Assembly: GCA_019321725.1 (NCBI GenBank)
Contig: CM033109.1
Location: forward strand, 17,949,993 to 18,013,992
DNA length: 64,000 nucleotides
Direction: 5' to 3'
From: Paulownia fortunei
Taxonomy: Eukaryota > Streptophyta > Magnoliopsida > Lamiales > Paulowniaceae
Made by a program: the position numbers and the translations under genes. The notes under the pieces are model-generated. The model saw only the letters and a program-made list of their open reading frames with translations, was not told the origin of the DNA and did not search any database. Of this stretch, positions 1 through 10,883 are shown piece by piece (the stretch's first letter is position 1; each line of letters opens with the position of its first letter).

Positions 1-40
1 GAGGGTTGTGCATCATTTAATAATGGGTTGATAATATGGT
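1..40 (+). repeat. Left edge of a Tat-type LTR fragment (array family)
   Basis: These 40 bases resemble positions 27001-27035: both read CAT, TT, then TAATGGGTT, then ATAATATGG. The sequence that continues this repeat is found on the far side of element A from 10884. The stretch is therefore read as the left flank of the A insertion and as part of the same LTR family that forms the array at 27-40 kb. The true LTR start (possibly the TG at 9-10) is inferred. Confidence 0.5.
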
Positions 41-448
41 TGATATAACAAATACCGAAATTATATTTATATCTCAAAAATATTACTAAAATATAAAAAA
101 TACTCTAAGATCTGCGCATTTTACTTGTACCCGACCCGACTCGATCACGAGTTTGGATCGAACCGAGCTCTGCACAGTTGATGGAGATGGCCGATGGGAC
201 GTGCCAGTTGACTAAATCATGACATCTAGACCCTAGCTTATACGGCTTACGAGAATCGATTAGTATAAATATCCAGTGCACAGGTCTCATAAGGTAGTTT
301 TTACATCATTTACTCACTTCGCATACCAATTCCTCTCGACTTCAAGACCTGACTAAGGATTTTAGTTGGAAGGTACCCCAGTGAGCCTAAGTGTGTTATC
401 ATTTCAGGTCATCCCGAATTCAGGTACATTGATTTTATCTCTAAATCA
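41..448 (+). repeat. 5' LTR of element A
   Basis: 408 bp, TG...CA. It aligns along its length with 10425-10883, which is 459 bp. The size gap is explained by missing segments near the 3' end of this copy: about 16 bases after GACCTGACTAA and about 40 bases after the TTTCAGGTCA motif. A TATA-like TATAAAT lies at 264-270 and is also present in the 3' copy. Confidence 0.88.
264..270 (+). promoter_or_regulatory. TATA box in 5' LTR of element A
   Basis: TATAAAT, conserved at 10650-10657 in the 3' LTR as TATAAATA and followed in both by CCAGTGCA/CACAGGTCTCATAAGG. This is the expected promoter position for an LTR whose transcript would start about 30 bases downstream. No start site can be proven from sequence. 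Confidence 0.5.
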
Positions 449-449
449 G

Positions 450-467
450 TTGGCGCCGTTTATGAAA
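450..467 (+). other. Primer binding site of element A
   Basis: TTGGCGCCGTTTATG lies two bases after the LTR end. The TGGCGCCGT core is the usual plant gypsy primer site of Tat and Athila elements. The second half has decayed from the usual form, so the priming tRNA cannot be named with confidence. Confidence 0.7.
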
Positions 468-760
468 AACTTGAGGCGGAATCAGGTATGGATGAAACAC
501 CTAAAAAGACAGCGGAGCCACCACAACATGCACCATCACCCTCTCATTCCCTTTAATTACGTGACAACCAACCTGAAGGGGAGGAACCTATTATCCACAT
601 GAAAGCTAGTAATTTCAAAAAATTGGTAACGGACATCAGTAGGTGAATTTGGGATGAGAGAGAGAGAGAGGAAAGGTAAAGACTCGATAACTTCTTCTCC
701 CTGAGAAACTCCCTAGGAAAAAGAATCTGAAGCATTGGACAAAAAGACTCGAAAGATCCA

Positions 761-1905
761 TTGGACGAGGATGAGGCTCAGGATGTAGCAAGCCAGGCAA
801 TGAGGCTAGAAATGAGGCCTCATGTGAAAATTCTAGATGAGCTAAAGAACAGAACATACAGAGAAGAAATGCAAGACATAAATGAGCTCAGTGAACAAAT
901 TGAGCAAGCTACATGCAAGTTGGAGGACTTGAAGAGGAGGCGAGCAGTAACTTCAGCTTTACAAAAGAGAGGATCCCCTTTCTCCCTAAATATCTTAGCA
1001 GAAGTTGTCACACCCAATCTCAAGCTATCAGATCTCCCCAATATGATGGAAATAGGGATCCACAAGAACACTTAACGACCTTTGATCACATTATGTAACT
1101 CTATGGCCAATCTGAGACCATGAATGCCCAGATTTTTATCACTACTTTGATAGGACGAGCTCAAGAATGGTTCATGGGACTACTTATGAAGACCGTGGTA
1201 TCATATGAACAGCTAACACGGAAATTTCTATACCAGTTTACAAGCCAAAAGAGAGTACACATCTTTTTACCATCAGATAGAGAGAAAACGAGCCCCTTTG
1301 GGACTTCATTAATAGATTCAATAATGAGGCCTTGGAGGTGTAAGATATGAGGATTGACATAATGACCAACATCTTAATCCATGGGCTGAGGAACTGACCT
1401 CTCACTTCGGCCCTAGCTCGAGACCCATTGCTTGACAAAGAATACTTGATGGAAATGACCCAACGTTACATACATGAAGAGGAGATGAATGACCTGAAGG
1501 ATCAAAAGTGGGCTCAGGTAAACCCAGGAGGAAAAAAGATGAGGGATCCTAAAGAGGGACCTCAATTTAGATCTGAGAAAGATCGAGATCGGGGTCAAGA
1601 TTAGGATCGTCCTCGGCTAGTAAGGTACAATCACTACACTCTGTTGAACACCCACAGAATGCATGCATTGATGTCGATAGAGAACTCCAATATGCTATAG
1701 TGGCCAAAAAAGATAAAGACATCTTCAGAAAAAGATGGACACTAGAAAATATTGTTACTTCCACAAGGATCATGGCCATGATATGGAGGATTGTATTCAA
1801 CTGAAGAGTGAGATCAAAAGACTAATTCAACAGGGATACTTGCAAAATTTTGTTATGAGGGGTGAATCGCGACACAAAGAAGAAAGAGGCTAACTTCGAA
1901 GGTCA
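761..1905 (+). pseudogene. gag pseudogene of element A
   Basis: The capsid/nucleocapsid protein of a Tat element, in pieces. A first segment (761 to about 960) encodes a charged, coiled-coil-like N-terminal part. After a frame change the capsid core is recognisable by QEHLTTFDHIM (stop codon next), then TLIGRAQEWF, then SYEQLTRKF. A second frame change near 1290 leads to FNNEALEVQDMRIDIM and a run through about 1560. The Tat-specific zinc finger follows at 1750-1794 ([15 protein letters not shown], a C/H/H/C pattern) with [16 protein letters not shown] behind it. At least two frameshifts and several stops make it non-functional. The lineage call rests on the zinc finger and capsid motifs, which match the family as I know it. 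Confidence 0.85.
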
Positions 1906-2037
1906 CTTCCCACCCAGGAATCTCGAAGCAGGTCAAGAGGTCGCGGGGTCGAGAAGAACAAGAGGCACCCACAAGAGTGCTTCCATGCCAAATAGGACCC
2001 TCTTGGGGATAATTTGCCCAAGAGATGGGTCATCTAG

Positions 2038-2640
2038 ATGATAGCAGGTGGCCCAAGTGGAGGAGATTCTCACAATGTTAGAAAAAAGCATTTCAGATCC
2101 TTAAAAACTAGCATGAAAATAAGAGGTCATGAAGTGCTGAACATAGATAGCTCAACCTCCATTATTTTTTATGATTGTGACCTAGCAGGAATAAAAACAG
2201 GTCAAAATGATCCCATGGTGATCACAATGGACATCGCTAATTTTACAGTGCAAAAGGTACTAGTTGATAATGGAAGTTCAACAGATGTAATATTTTTGCA
2301 TGTATTAAGGAAAATGGAGTTAGATATTACAACAATCTACCAAATCAACACTCCGCTCATGGGCTTCAAGGGAAGTGAAGTCATCTCATTGGGCACGGTC
2401 AACTTGCCAACATCACTAGGACAAGAGCCCTGTAAGAAGACAGTAATGGTGAAGTACTTTGTGGTCGATGCACTATTTGCTTATAATGTGATTCTAGGAA
2501 GGCCTAGACTGAACTAATTTAAAGCAATACTATCGACCTATCACCTTAAGATGAAGTTCCCAACAAGAACTGGTGTAGGCGAGGTCAAGTATGATCAGAA
2601 AAGTGCTCGAGAGTGCTATAATCTCTCTTTGAAAAAAAGA
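2038..2640 (+). pseudogene. Aspartic protease domain of element A
   Basis: An open stretch of 159 codons (2038-2517) encodes the retroviral-type protease that would process the polyprotein. The active-site region reads VLVDNGSSTDVIF, with N in the middle of the usual D-S/T-G triad. The C-terminal flap end reads YNVILGRPRLN, typical of Tat proteases. After a stop at 2515-2517 the same frame continues through a stretch about 2560-2590 related to [12 protein letters not shown]. Upstream the IAGGPSGGDS segment marks the gag-protease linker of Tat elements. Whether DNGSS would be catalytic is unknown. Confidence 0.85.
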
Positions 2641-2769
2641 GAACACTAAGTGGTGAAGTAAACAGCGAAGCAAGCTATTCAAATTGATATCATAATAACC
2701 TCAAGAGAGGCATCAAACAAGAAGGCAAGATCAGAAGAGTTCAGAATTGAATCTTCTGAGTAGTACAAA

Positions 2770-3480
2770 ATGGTGGAATTAGAGCCAGATAACCCAAATA
2801 AGTTCATAAGGATTAGGTCCCATATGAACCTGAGGCTCAAGCTCATGGTTATTCAGTTCTTGAGGGTGAACATGGACATATTTGCATGGAAATGTTCAGA
2901 TTTCCAAGGGATAGACCCAGAAGTCATAGTACACATATCCCTCCATCAAGCCAGTAAAACAAAAGAAGTGGAGCTTTGGAGCGGAAATGAATCAGATCAT
3001 TGAGTAAGAAGTGAATAAGCTCTTTGATGTGGGATATGTAGTGGATATCCAGTTCACAGATTGGCTCTCAAACATGGTGGTCATGCCGAAGACAGTTGGA
3101 AAGTGGAGAATATGTACTGATTTCACCGATCTGAATAAAAGCATGTCCCAAAGATCCCTACCCATTACCTCGGATTGACCTCTTGGTGGACTCCATAGCA
3201 GGATGTGCATTGTTAAGCACGATGGGCGCCTACCAAGGTTATCATCAAATTTTCATGGCAGAAGATCAAGTCAAAAGAGCTTTTGTAACTGAGAAGGGAG
3301 TCTATTTTATAGGGTGATGCCGTTTGGGTTAAAAAAATGCCAGAGCAACTTACTAAAGGCTGGTGAACCTCATGTTCAAGGATCAGATCGATAGGACCAT
3401 AGAAGTGTATGTTGATGATATGTTAATAAAAAGTACAAGAGAGAAAGATCATCTTGAACATCTTGAATAGGCCTTTTCAA
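2770..3480 (+). pseudogene. Reverse transcriptase domain of element A
   Basis: RT that would copy the element RNA. The N-terminal connection (NMDIFAWKCSDFQGIDPEVI) is followed, past a stop at 3001-3003, by an RT fingers segment reading KWRICTDFTDLNK. After frameshifts come RVMPFGLK and, at about 3402-3434, EVYVDDMLIKS. The YVDD catalytic box at 3408-3419 is intact although the surrounding frame is broken by several stops. The palm before it is spread over at least two frames. This is a decayed but complete-length RT domain. Confidence 0.88.
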
Positions 3481-3539
3481 TTATAAGGACTTATGGCATG
3501 AAGTAAAACCGGCCAAGTGCATATTCGGAGTTCAAGAGG

Positions 3540-4200
3540 GCATGGTTAATGATAGAGGTATTGAGGCGAATCCAAAAAAAATTAGGGTCATCCTCGAAAT
3601 GAATTCCTTGAGGTTGGTTAAAGAGATCCAACAACTTACATTAATGGTATCATCTTTGAATAGATTCATATCCAGGTCAACAAATAGAAACCTTCTATCT
3701 TTCGTGATCTTGAGAAATATGAAAAACTTCCAATGGACAGATAAATGTGAGCAAGCCTTCTAAGACTTAAAATAATACTTGATGTCTCCACCTTTGTTGT
3801 CAAAATTGAAAAAAGGCGAAACTCTTTTATTATATTTAGCAGTATCTACTTGATCTATCAGTTCGATACTAGTAAAGGAGAAGAGAGAGTTCATAGAACG
3901 GTTTATTATATCAGAAAACTATTGTAAGGAGTTTAGAAGAGGTATCTAGAGGTAGAAAAGCTAGCTTTGGCTATGATAGTTGGAGCAAGAAAATTGAGGC
4001 TGTACTTTTAGTCACATGAGATCATAGTATTGACCAATCAGCCTTTGAAATAGATCTTGGGACAATTAGAGGTCTCAGGTAGATTAGTGAAATAGTCAGT
4101 TAAGCTTGGAGAGTTTGACATCAAATATGAAACCAAAACTGCAGTGGAGGCTCAGGTCCTGACAGACTTCATTAGTGAGGCCACAATGATAGAACCAGCT
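3540..4200 (+). pseudogene. RT thumb and RNase H domain of element A
   Basis: A 73-codon stretch (3542-3763) covers the thumb/connection (GIEANPKKIRVILEM, then IQQLTLMVSSLNRFISRSTN, then FQWTDKCEQAF). It ends at a stop where the family reads an aromatic/D-L-K motif. From 3764 to about 4200 the RNase H region is recognisable only in fragments such as MSPPLLSKLKKGETLLLYLA and KREFIERFI. It carries many stops, so no active enzyme would be made. Confidence 0.75.
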
Positions 4201-4616
4201 CCTCAAGAAAAAGAGATGTGGTTAGTTCATGTAGATAAGTTAGAAACCTCGGAGGAGGTGGTGTAGGGATTTTATTACAAGGCCTTGACTCTTTCAAGGT
4301 CGAGGTCGCTTTGAAGTTGCAGTTCGAGATCACCAATAATGAGACAGAATATGAAGCCCTACTTGCAGGACTAAAAATGGCACAGAAATGCAGTGTGAGA
4401 CATCTCGTTACTTACACTAATTCTCAATTAGTTGCTATGCAGGTAGAAGGATCCTATGAAGCGAAGGATAAATCTATGATGGAGTACTTGGAAAAGGTAA
4501 AACACTTAGTAGGGTACTTAAATATTTTCAACTGCAATAGATCCCCCGCACAGAGAACGAGAGAGAAGATGCTCTGGCAAGGTTTACAAGTGCAATATCA
4601 GGCATTAATTCAAGAA
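4200..4616 (+). pseudogene. Second RNase H-like (aRNH) domain of element A
   Basis: Tat elements carry a second, archaeal-type RNase H between RNase H and integrase. Here it starts around 4215 (MWLVHVDK, normally with the first catalytic Asp nearby), shifts frame, and continues in a 103-codon ORF from 4311. That ORF holds the hallmark ITNNETEYEALLAGLKMA and then VTYTNSQLVAMQVEGSYEAK. The Asp expected in the V-x-x-D-S-Q motif is Asn here (TNSQL). The presence of this domain is one of the clearest lineage markers in the window. Confidence 0.8.
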
Positions 4617-4618
4617 AA

Positions 4619-5546
4619 TTGATCGATTTAGTGGCCAAGCAATCTAAGATCGTAGCTGAAAAGGGTCTAGTAGAACTGTATCCTAAAGAGGGCCTAATCC
4701 TTCAAATAACGACTATGGCAAAGTGGATGGATGGATTGAAAGAGTACTTGAGGTCGGGAGCTCTACTAGTAGATCTAATTGAATCCAGGCACATGTCGGC
4801 AATGGCATCTTGGTTCCAAATGATAGATGACGAAGTGTATAAGAGATCATTTGGAGGACCACTACTAAAATGCCTTAGTCCCGATAGAGCACTCTATGTG
4901 ATGAGAGAAATCCATGAAATGAGCTGTGGAAATCATTCAGGAGGTCGATTATTAGCCCAAAAAAAATTACGCCAAGGTTTTTTTTTGCCAACTCTAGTTA
5001 AAGATGCTTTAAAGTTCGCCAAGAGGCGCGAGAAGTGCCAATTCTATGAAACTTAACTCACCAACCTGCAACCCCAATGAAAAGTATACTGATCTCATGC
5101 CCTTTTAACCAATGGGGGATGAATATTCTGGGGCCCTTCTCTCCAGGTAGACCTTAGAAAAAATTCATCGTTGTGGTAGTAGAATATTTTTCAAAGTGGA
5201 TAGAAGCAGAGGCAGTAGCTAAAATAACCAAAAATGAGGTCATGAAATTTTTATAGAAAAATATTGTATGTCGGTTTGGGGCTCCAAGAGTTCTAATATC
5301 TAACAATAGGACTCAGTTTCCCGGGCATGGTGCAAAAAAATGAAAATTCAATAGAACTTCACTGCTGTGGAAAACCCACAAGCAAATGGGCAGACAGAGG
5401 TCGTGAATAGGATTATACTACAATATCTAAAAATGAGCTTAGAAGGGGTGAAGTCTTATTAAGAGGAAGAACGACCATGGGTCTTGTGCGCATATCGCAC
5501 AACCCCAAGAACTGCAATAGGAAAAACTCCTTTCGGCTTAGTATAT
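4619..5546 (+). pseudogene. Integrase of element A, truncated
   Basis: The first 145 codons (4619-5056) are open. They contain the linker and the HHCC zinc-binding domain: REIHEMSCGNHSGG supplies the histidines and KFAKRREKCQ one cysteine, while the other cysteine position appears to be Arg. The catalytic core from about 5070 is out of frame in several places (ENIFQSG/KWIEAEAV-like, PQANGQTEV-like near 5380). The domain stops abruptly at 5546, where a reverse Tekay-like LTR begins. The C-terminal part is not found on the other side, so the insertion was accompanied or followed by deletion. Confidence 0.82.
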
Positions 5547-8098
5547 TGTAACACCCCCACCACTAAATATAGATATTGATATAACAATAATTTTGACAAG
5601 GTAGCACATGTGTGTACATGTGTATATATAAAAAAATTTTGTCAACTGTAGCACTTTGAAAAACAGTAAAAATATTTTCTTACATATAACCCTGCATATA
5701 GAAAAATCACTGTTTATATAAAAAAACACAACACTCATCACAGTCACGCTATTTTCAAACTTATTTACTATAAAATTTTAAGGGTTATATAGGACACGAC
5801 ATCTTAAAGTTATAATACGATAAACTCAAAAATTAAAATAATAGTCTATACTTTCAGAAGAAGTAAGGACATTTTACATCTTGTAACCCTTTATATATAG
5901 AAAATAATTTACACAATAATAATGATTGTAAAAATTAGAATATGCCCACAACACGACCCAACAGGTTATCATCCATGTACAGTGATCCTTAGAAGTCTCT
6001 AGGAGCTCCAACAACCAACCCAGTAAGTCTTAAAGTCTCAGGTATCACCATGCTTACCTACAATGCATGAACTACATGAGCTAACGCTTAGTAGTGAAAA
6101 TCATGCATGCTAAAGAGATAATCTAATATATATCAGATGCATCTCTATGAAATCATGCCAGGAATGCAAGGTCCCGGACTAAAACATTTCATTCAAAATC
6201 ATTTTCCACCACTGGACTCTTGGCGTACCTACTATGTACCAGATAGATCTCTCAACAATATCAATAATCACATGGGCATAAACAGATTGACACAGTTTGG
6301 GGACCATCTCCTGGGATCACTAGAGGTCCATCCCCTATCTTCCCTTGTGATCCTCCAGAAGTCTTCCCACCAATAGTGTCAATAAGGGCACAATCAAGTG
6401 GTCCACCATCTTGTGACTACTAGAGGCACACCCCCTGTCAACCCTTATAATCCTCCGAAAAGTAACACTTGTAGTACCCCAAAATATCACATAAGCATGC
6501 CTTGCATGCCTCGGTACACTAGTAGTAGCCAACCAATTTTTTTTTCTTGTGAAAATCATGTCTCAAATCATATCATGCATGCAAGAACCTCAACTATACT
6601 CATATGTCATGCATGCACATGTAAATGCTCATGAATGGTATGTTCAATATAAAATATAAGTCTTCTTGCTCTCAACATATTTCAAGAATCATAAAAATCT
6701 TAAGGCACATACTATTTTTGTCATCCAGTCAATTTAAATATCATCAACACATTAAATATAAATGCTTCAAGACATACTATATTCATGCATTATAGTTGCA
6801 AATGGATTTTCACTTACCTTTGATCGATTGTGTGTTACTTTTAGATTTTTTAAGTATTACTCCTCAACCCTAGATATGAAACAATTTGTAAAAATACAAG
6901 ATATCAATCACCATCCTCAATTAACAAGTTCATTATACCTAATGTAGTATAAAGATCTTGAATCTCAATTTAACTAAACAACCTTACCACTTAGAAACTA
7001 TAACCGAATGCAACATTCTATGCACCTTTGTTCCACGTCTTAAATGTATACTAACCTCACTTAATTGATGTATTATAACTCTTACAACATCGTCCTAAAT
7101 GTTAGGGATCAAATGTTCCACATCTATACTGGAACATGTTAATGAACCAAATAGGACAGATTCACAACTTCACATTTTCTTGCTGCCACATTAATTTGCA
7201 TGATGATTTTGATAACCTTAGACATATTCATTCACTCCCCAATTTTATCACACTTAGCTAACATAAAAAACAATGTAACCATGTCATATAATGGCTAAAA
7301 CTCACGGATATAGCATCCCAAGTTCAGCTCCCTTCATAGCATACTGAAATAGATTTTCCCTACTATGATAGTTATGCGCACTTCATCACATTAATGGTTT
7401 TGGCACCCTTAAGTGTATTCAACCACTCCCAAACTTTCACCACACTTAGATAATATATACAAAGAGACAACTAGGTTATATTCTTGTCAAAACAAATGGA
7501 TTTAATGCTGCAAAACTAGTCCCCTTCACACAGGATAGAATCTGAAATTCGATGGTAACAATTTTGAGCATCTCTTCAATATCATGCCCTATTTCAATTT
7601 CTAACCAATGAAAATTTATTCCAATACTCTTAACCCATATATGAACATGTATATGATGATACTTATAGGTTTTATTCAACATACCATACACTTTTGAAGC
7701 CTAAAACACAAGAAAATAGCATGGTGACAGTTTCTGCCACGAGTATTTTCTATTAAGTGTTTGTCATAAAAATCCCTTTATTTGTGCACCAAAGTCTAAC
7801 TAAAAATTTTATAACACTTTTATAAGAGATATTGAAAGATTAATACATAATAAATCCATTTACAATAATCTGAAAACCAAAGGCAAAACCATAGGTAAGT
7901 GTTACTTATGCAGATTTTGAGGTTAAACTTGATGGTAATCACTTCTCCTTTACTTTTCTTGCTTTTATTTCAACTTAGAATCAATTTGGAGTACTTGGAG
8001 ACCTTAAGGTGTGTCTTTGGAAACTGAAAATGGCTGAAATGAGGGTCTGGTCGTGGCTTAAGGGTGAAGGAAAGCTTGAGTCAAGAGACTCTTGGCGC
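5547..8098 (-). repeat. Truncated Tekay-like LTR, reverse orientation
   Basis: Read on the minus strand this is an older relative of the LTRs of element E. Its left edge TGTAACACCC matches the reverse complement of the E LTR end (GGTTGTGACA). The block around 5955-6100 matches E at 51880-52020 and 6335-6559 matches 51393-51617. The 7890-8098 block matches the reverse of about 50050-50290. The first roughly 600 bases of the E-type LTR are missing, so the right edge is truncated at about 8098. No internal region accompanies it. It contains a near-duplicate of about 190 bases (from about 7190 and about 7380) absent from the E LTRs. No coding sequence is supported here. Confidence 0.82.
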
Positions 8099-8099
8099 T

Positions 8100-10088
8100 C
8101 ATGAACATAGGTCGATTCCACCTCTTTAGCTCAGGCTTTAGCCTCATCGATGACCCCATGCAGCTCCTAGTTCTTGAATTGAGCATTCTCTAAATCCTAT
8201 TTTAATATGACAACCTCCTTGTCAAGCTCAGTTCGAACCCTCTCCACTGCCTCAGATCTCTCCTCTTCGGTAGTTCAAAGCTTTTCCATAGCCTCTTTGA
8301 TTTTGTCCTCACACAAGAGCCACTCATGTCTCCAGTGGACAAATCATAAGGTTAACTGATGGATAATAACATTATTCTTAAAAGAAGAAAAAGAATAGAA
8401 TGTGTTCGATCAATTGCAAGAACTCAAACACTTATGGTAAATATAGGAAGACGACGGCATACCACCATGGAGTGATGAGCATCCGCTGCCTCCAATCAAA
8501 CCAAGGGAAGGCTCATGAGCCCGAACTGGTCAGTAAGGAGGAGAGTATGTTTATACAGTTCAAAGAAGTCCTATCCAGCATAGGACTTTAGCACATAGCT
8601 ATCAACTATAATGTTCCAAGACGGAACGACTAGAGAAGTGGTTAGGCTAAGAGGTTGTTTGGAAGGTGAAGACTACTCCTCCCCACACATCTGAGTTAGC
8701 AGTTGCTCTTCTTTCTCAGCATTTGATCAACTTCAAAAGAACTAAGTCTGTCTTCGCTGTGAGCTCCTTTGCTAGATTTGCTACTGTGAGAGTTTCGATC
8801 TCTCGAGCTCTTACCCCTGCTCTTGGAGTGTTTATGGCATATACTCTCGTCCATTGGTTCATTTTCTTTAGAAGCACGAACACTACTGCCCGACTCTTTA
8901 TCCTTGCCTTTATCCTTCTTCGAATGTTTAGAAGAGTCGAAGGTCTTATCAGCAGGTTGCATAGCCACCACCTCGATAGCTGACACATGAACTGGAGTAG
9001 GAGCCAAAATAACAGGGATGATCTCAGTAGAGTTTAAAGGGACATTTAAGACCCAATACGAGTGATAGAGGAATGGCAGGGCGAGCTCGAGCTAAGAGGG
9101 TCACCATGGATGCACGAACAACCATTTCTGAAACATGGTAAACAAATATAGGTTAAAAAACTGAGTTCGGGTTTAGGAGAAAGGAAGTGAAAAGAGAATT
9201 ACCGAGAGTTTGAGTTGCTTGGATAGGAGCAGGGCTAAGATCAACCAAGGCATAGACTTCTTTAGTAAGAAGGTCAGGAGTTCATACCAAGTTCTAATGA
9301 GTTGATTAGGTAAGAAGTCATCATCCCAAGAAATATGACCTAAATTTCAGGGTCGGGGTCGAGAGACTCTCCATTGATGAGGAACCCTCCATAGCTTATT
9401 CCTAGGGGCTTTAAGGTAAATAAATTTGTCCTTCCAAGTACCCAAGAAAGAAGGCAAATGATGCAACATCTTGCGATTGGGCTTAGGAGTTAGGTAAAAA
9501 AAAATCCTCTCTCTAGTTTTAGGGGAAGAGTTGATAGAGTTCACATGACAAAAATGTGTGAATGAGGGCTCTTGGCGGAAGTAGTGCATTAAAATAATAA
9601 AGCCTAATAAGTGTCGAAAAGAGCTTGGAAAGAGCAGAGCTGGGCATACATCGAAGCCAGTAAGAATATTCTTTATCAAATGGGATAAAGTGAACCTAAG
9701 GCCAGCTTCTAAGCTAGTTATATGAAAAGCTAAGCACCTCAGGAATGGTTTATCGATCCTATCTGTATGACCAGGGATTATTATTTTGAAGTTATCCAGA
9801 ATAAAAAACCTATGCCTAATTCGTGAGACCTCAGTCTCTTGAACGGTAGACCTAATCAGAGCCCAATAGGCAGTAGATTCTAAGTCTGGGTCCTCTTGAT
9901 AGACGTATTGATCTGACTCTTCATTCTCAGCAGTATCCCCTTCGGGGACAACCTCGAGATAAGGAAAACCAACCTAAGCCTCTTAAGGACCAGTAACATC
10001 CCCAGGGCTTGAACTTAAGTTCGAGCTCAAGCTACTAGAGCTCGTGTCAAAGTCAGAAAGAGTTCGCTTTGAAAGCTGGGTCAACATT
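8100..10088 (-). pseudogene. Antisense gene remnant of Tat element A (PF04195-like)
   Basis: On the strand opposite to gag-pol, an ATG at 10088 begins MLTQLSKRTLSDFDTSSSS. After scattered stops comes a long conserved block: KPFLRCLAFHITSLEAGLRF, LTGFDVCPALLFPSSF, EPSFTHFCHVNSINSSPKT, KDKFIYLKAPRNKLWRVPHQ. To my recollection this is the plant 'putative gypsy type transposon' family (PF04195), known as an antisense reading frame between pol and the 3' LTR of Tat elements. A GT-AG intron is visible (9202-9128). Beyond it is a charged, Ser/Lys-rich linker (8696-9007) and a coiled-coil-like tail (about 8340-8100, for example EAVERVRTELDKEVVILK). The function of the family is not known to me. Stops make this copy a pseudogene. 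Confidence 0.72.
9128..9202 (-). other. Putative intron in the antisense gene of element A
   Basis: On the minus strand the coding text ...CAACTCAAACTCTCG is followed by GTAATTCTC. About 75 bases later a pyrimidine-rich stretch ending TTTACCATGTTTCAG precedes AAATGGTTGTTCGTGC, after which a new open reading frame starts. Donor, acceptor and length are compatible with a short plant intron. Splicing is inferred, not shown. Confidence 0.5.
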
Positions 10089-10410
10089 ATTACAAGAAGG
10101 AAAAGGGAATGCTAGAATAATAAGCAAATAAAAATTTAATAGCAAAAATCTCAAAACTTGCTAGGAAAGATACCTTGAAAATTTGATCTTTGAAAAATAC
10201 GCCGAAGATAAGGCACGAGTTTGCTTTAATCCGAGAGTTCACTCTATCTTGGGTAAAATGGTAAAAATGAACGATAAGAAATCGAGGGCTTATATATATA
10301 GGGAAGGCAACTTGGATGGACGATCGAGATGAAACACCAATTTGGAAATAAATAGACATGATTAAGCAATAGTTCGAAACGAACGGTCAGGACAACATAA
10401 ATGCACAAAA

Positions 10411-10424
10411 AGTTGGGGGAGTAA
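10411..10424 (+). other. Polypurine tract of element A
   Basis: AGTTGGGGGAGTAA directly precedes the TGATAT start of the 3' LTR, which is where a gypsy element primes plus-strand synthesis. Confidence 0.8.
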
Positions 10425-10883
10425 TGATATAACAAATACCAAAATTACATTTATATCCCTAAAATATTGCTAAAATGCCAAAAATACCCAAAGATCTGCG
10501 CATTTTTACCTAATACCTGACCCCACCCGATCGTAAGTTCGGGTCGGACCGAGCTCTCCACCATTGATGGAGCTAGCCAATAGGATATGTCAGTTGACCA
10601 TATTATGACATTTGGACCCTAGCTTGTACGACCTACGAGAATCGATTAATATAAATACCCAGTGCATAGGTCTCATAAGGTAATTTTTACATTATTTACT
10701 CACTTCACATACTAGTTCCTCTCGACCTCAAGACCTGACTAACTTAAGCATTGAAGGGTTTTAGTTGGGGGCCACCCCAACGAGCCTAACGTGTGTTATT
10801 GTTTCAGGTCACCTTTAACTCAAGTACCTGAGCTCAAATCACTTCGACCCAAACTCAGATACACTAATTTTATCTCTAAATCA
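10425..10883 (+). repeat. 3' LTR of element A
   Basis: 459 bp, TGATATAACA to CTAAATCA. It is the more complete of the two copies and shows the segments deleted from the 5' LTR. A TATAAATA lies at 10650-10657. Confidence 0.9.

Larger units (their letters stand above)
41..10883 (+). mobile_element. Element A: Ty3/gypsy Tat-lineage LTR retrotransposon, degenerate
   Basis: Bounded by two related LTRs that start TGATAT and end AATCA, with a TGGCGCCGT-type primer site after the first and a G-rich polypurine tract before the second. Inside, in order: gag with a Tat-type zinc finger, protease, reverse transcriptase, RNase H, a second RNase H-like domain and integrase. A gene on the opposite strand lies between pol and the 3' LTR. 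The second RNase H and the antisense gene place it in the Tat lineage. Flanks ATGGT (36-40) and ATGAC (10884-10888) are a probable decayed target duplication. Integrase is cut by a Tekay-like LTR (5547-8098), with loss of the integrase C-terminus. Stops and frameshifts in every domain mean it is not autonomous. Confidence 0.9.

Noticed and set aside
8666..8983. Plus-strand ORF of 105 codons
   Set aside because: It is the complement of the Lys/Ser-rich linker of the minus-strand antisense gene, which reads better and fits the family.
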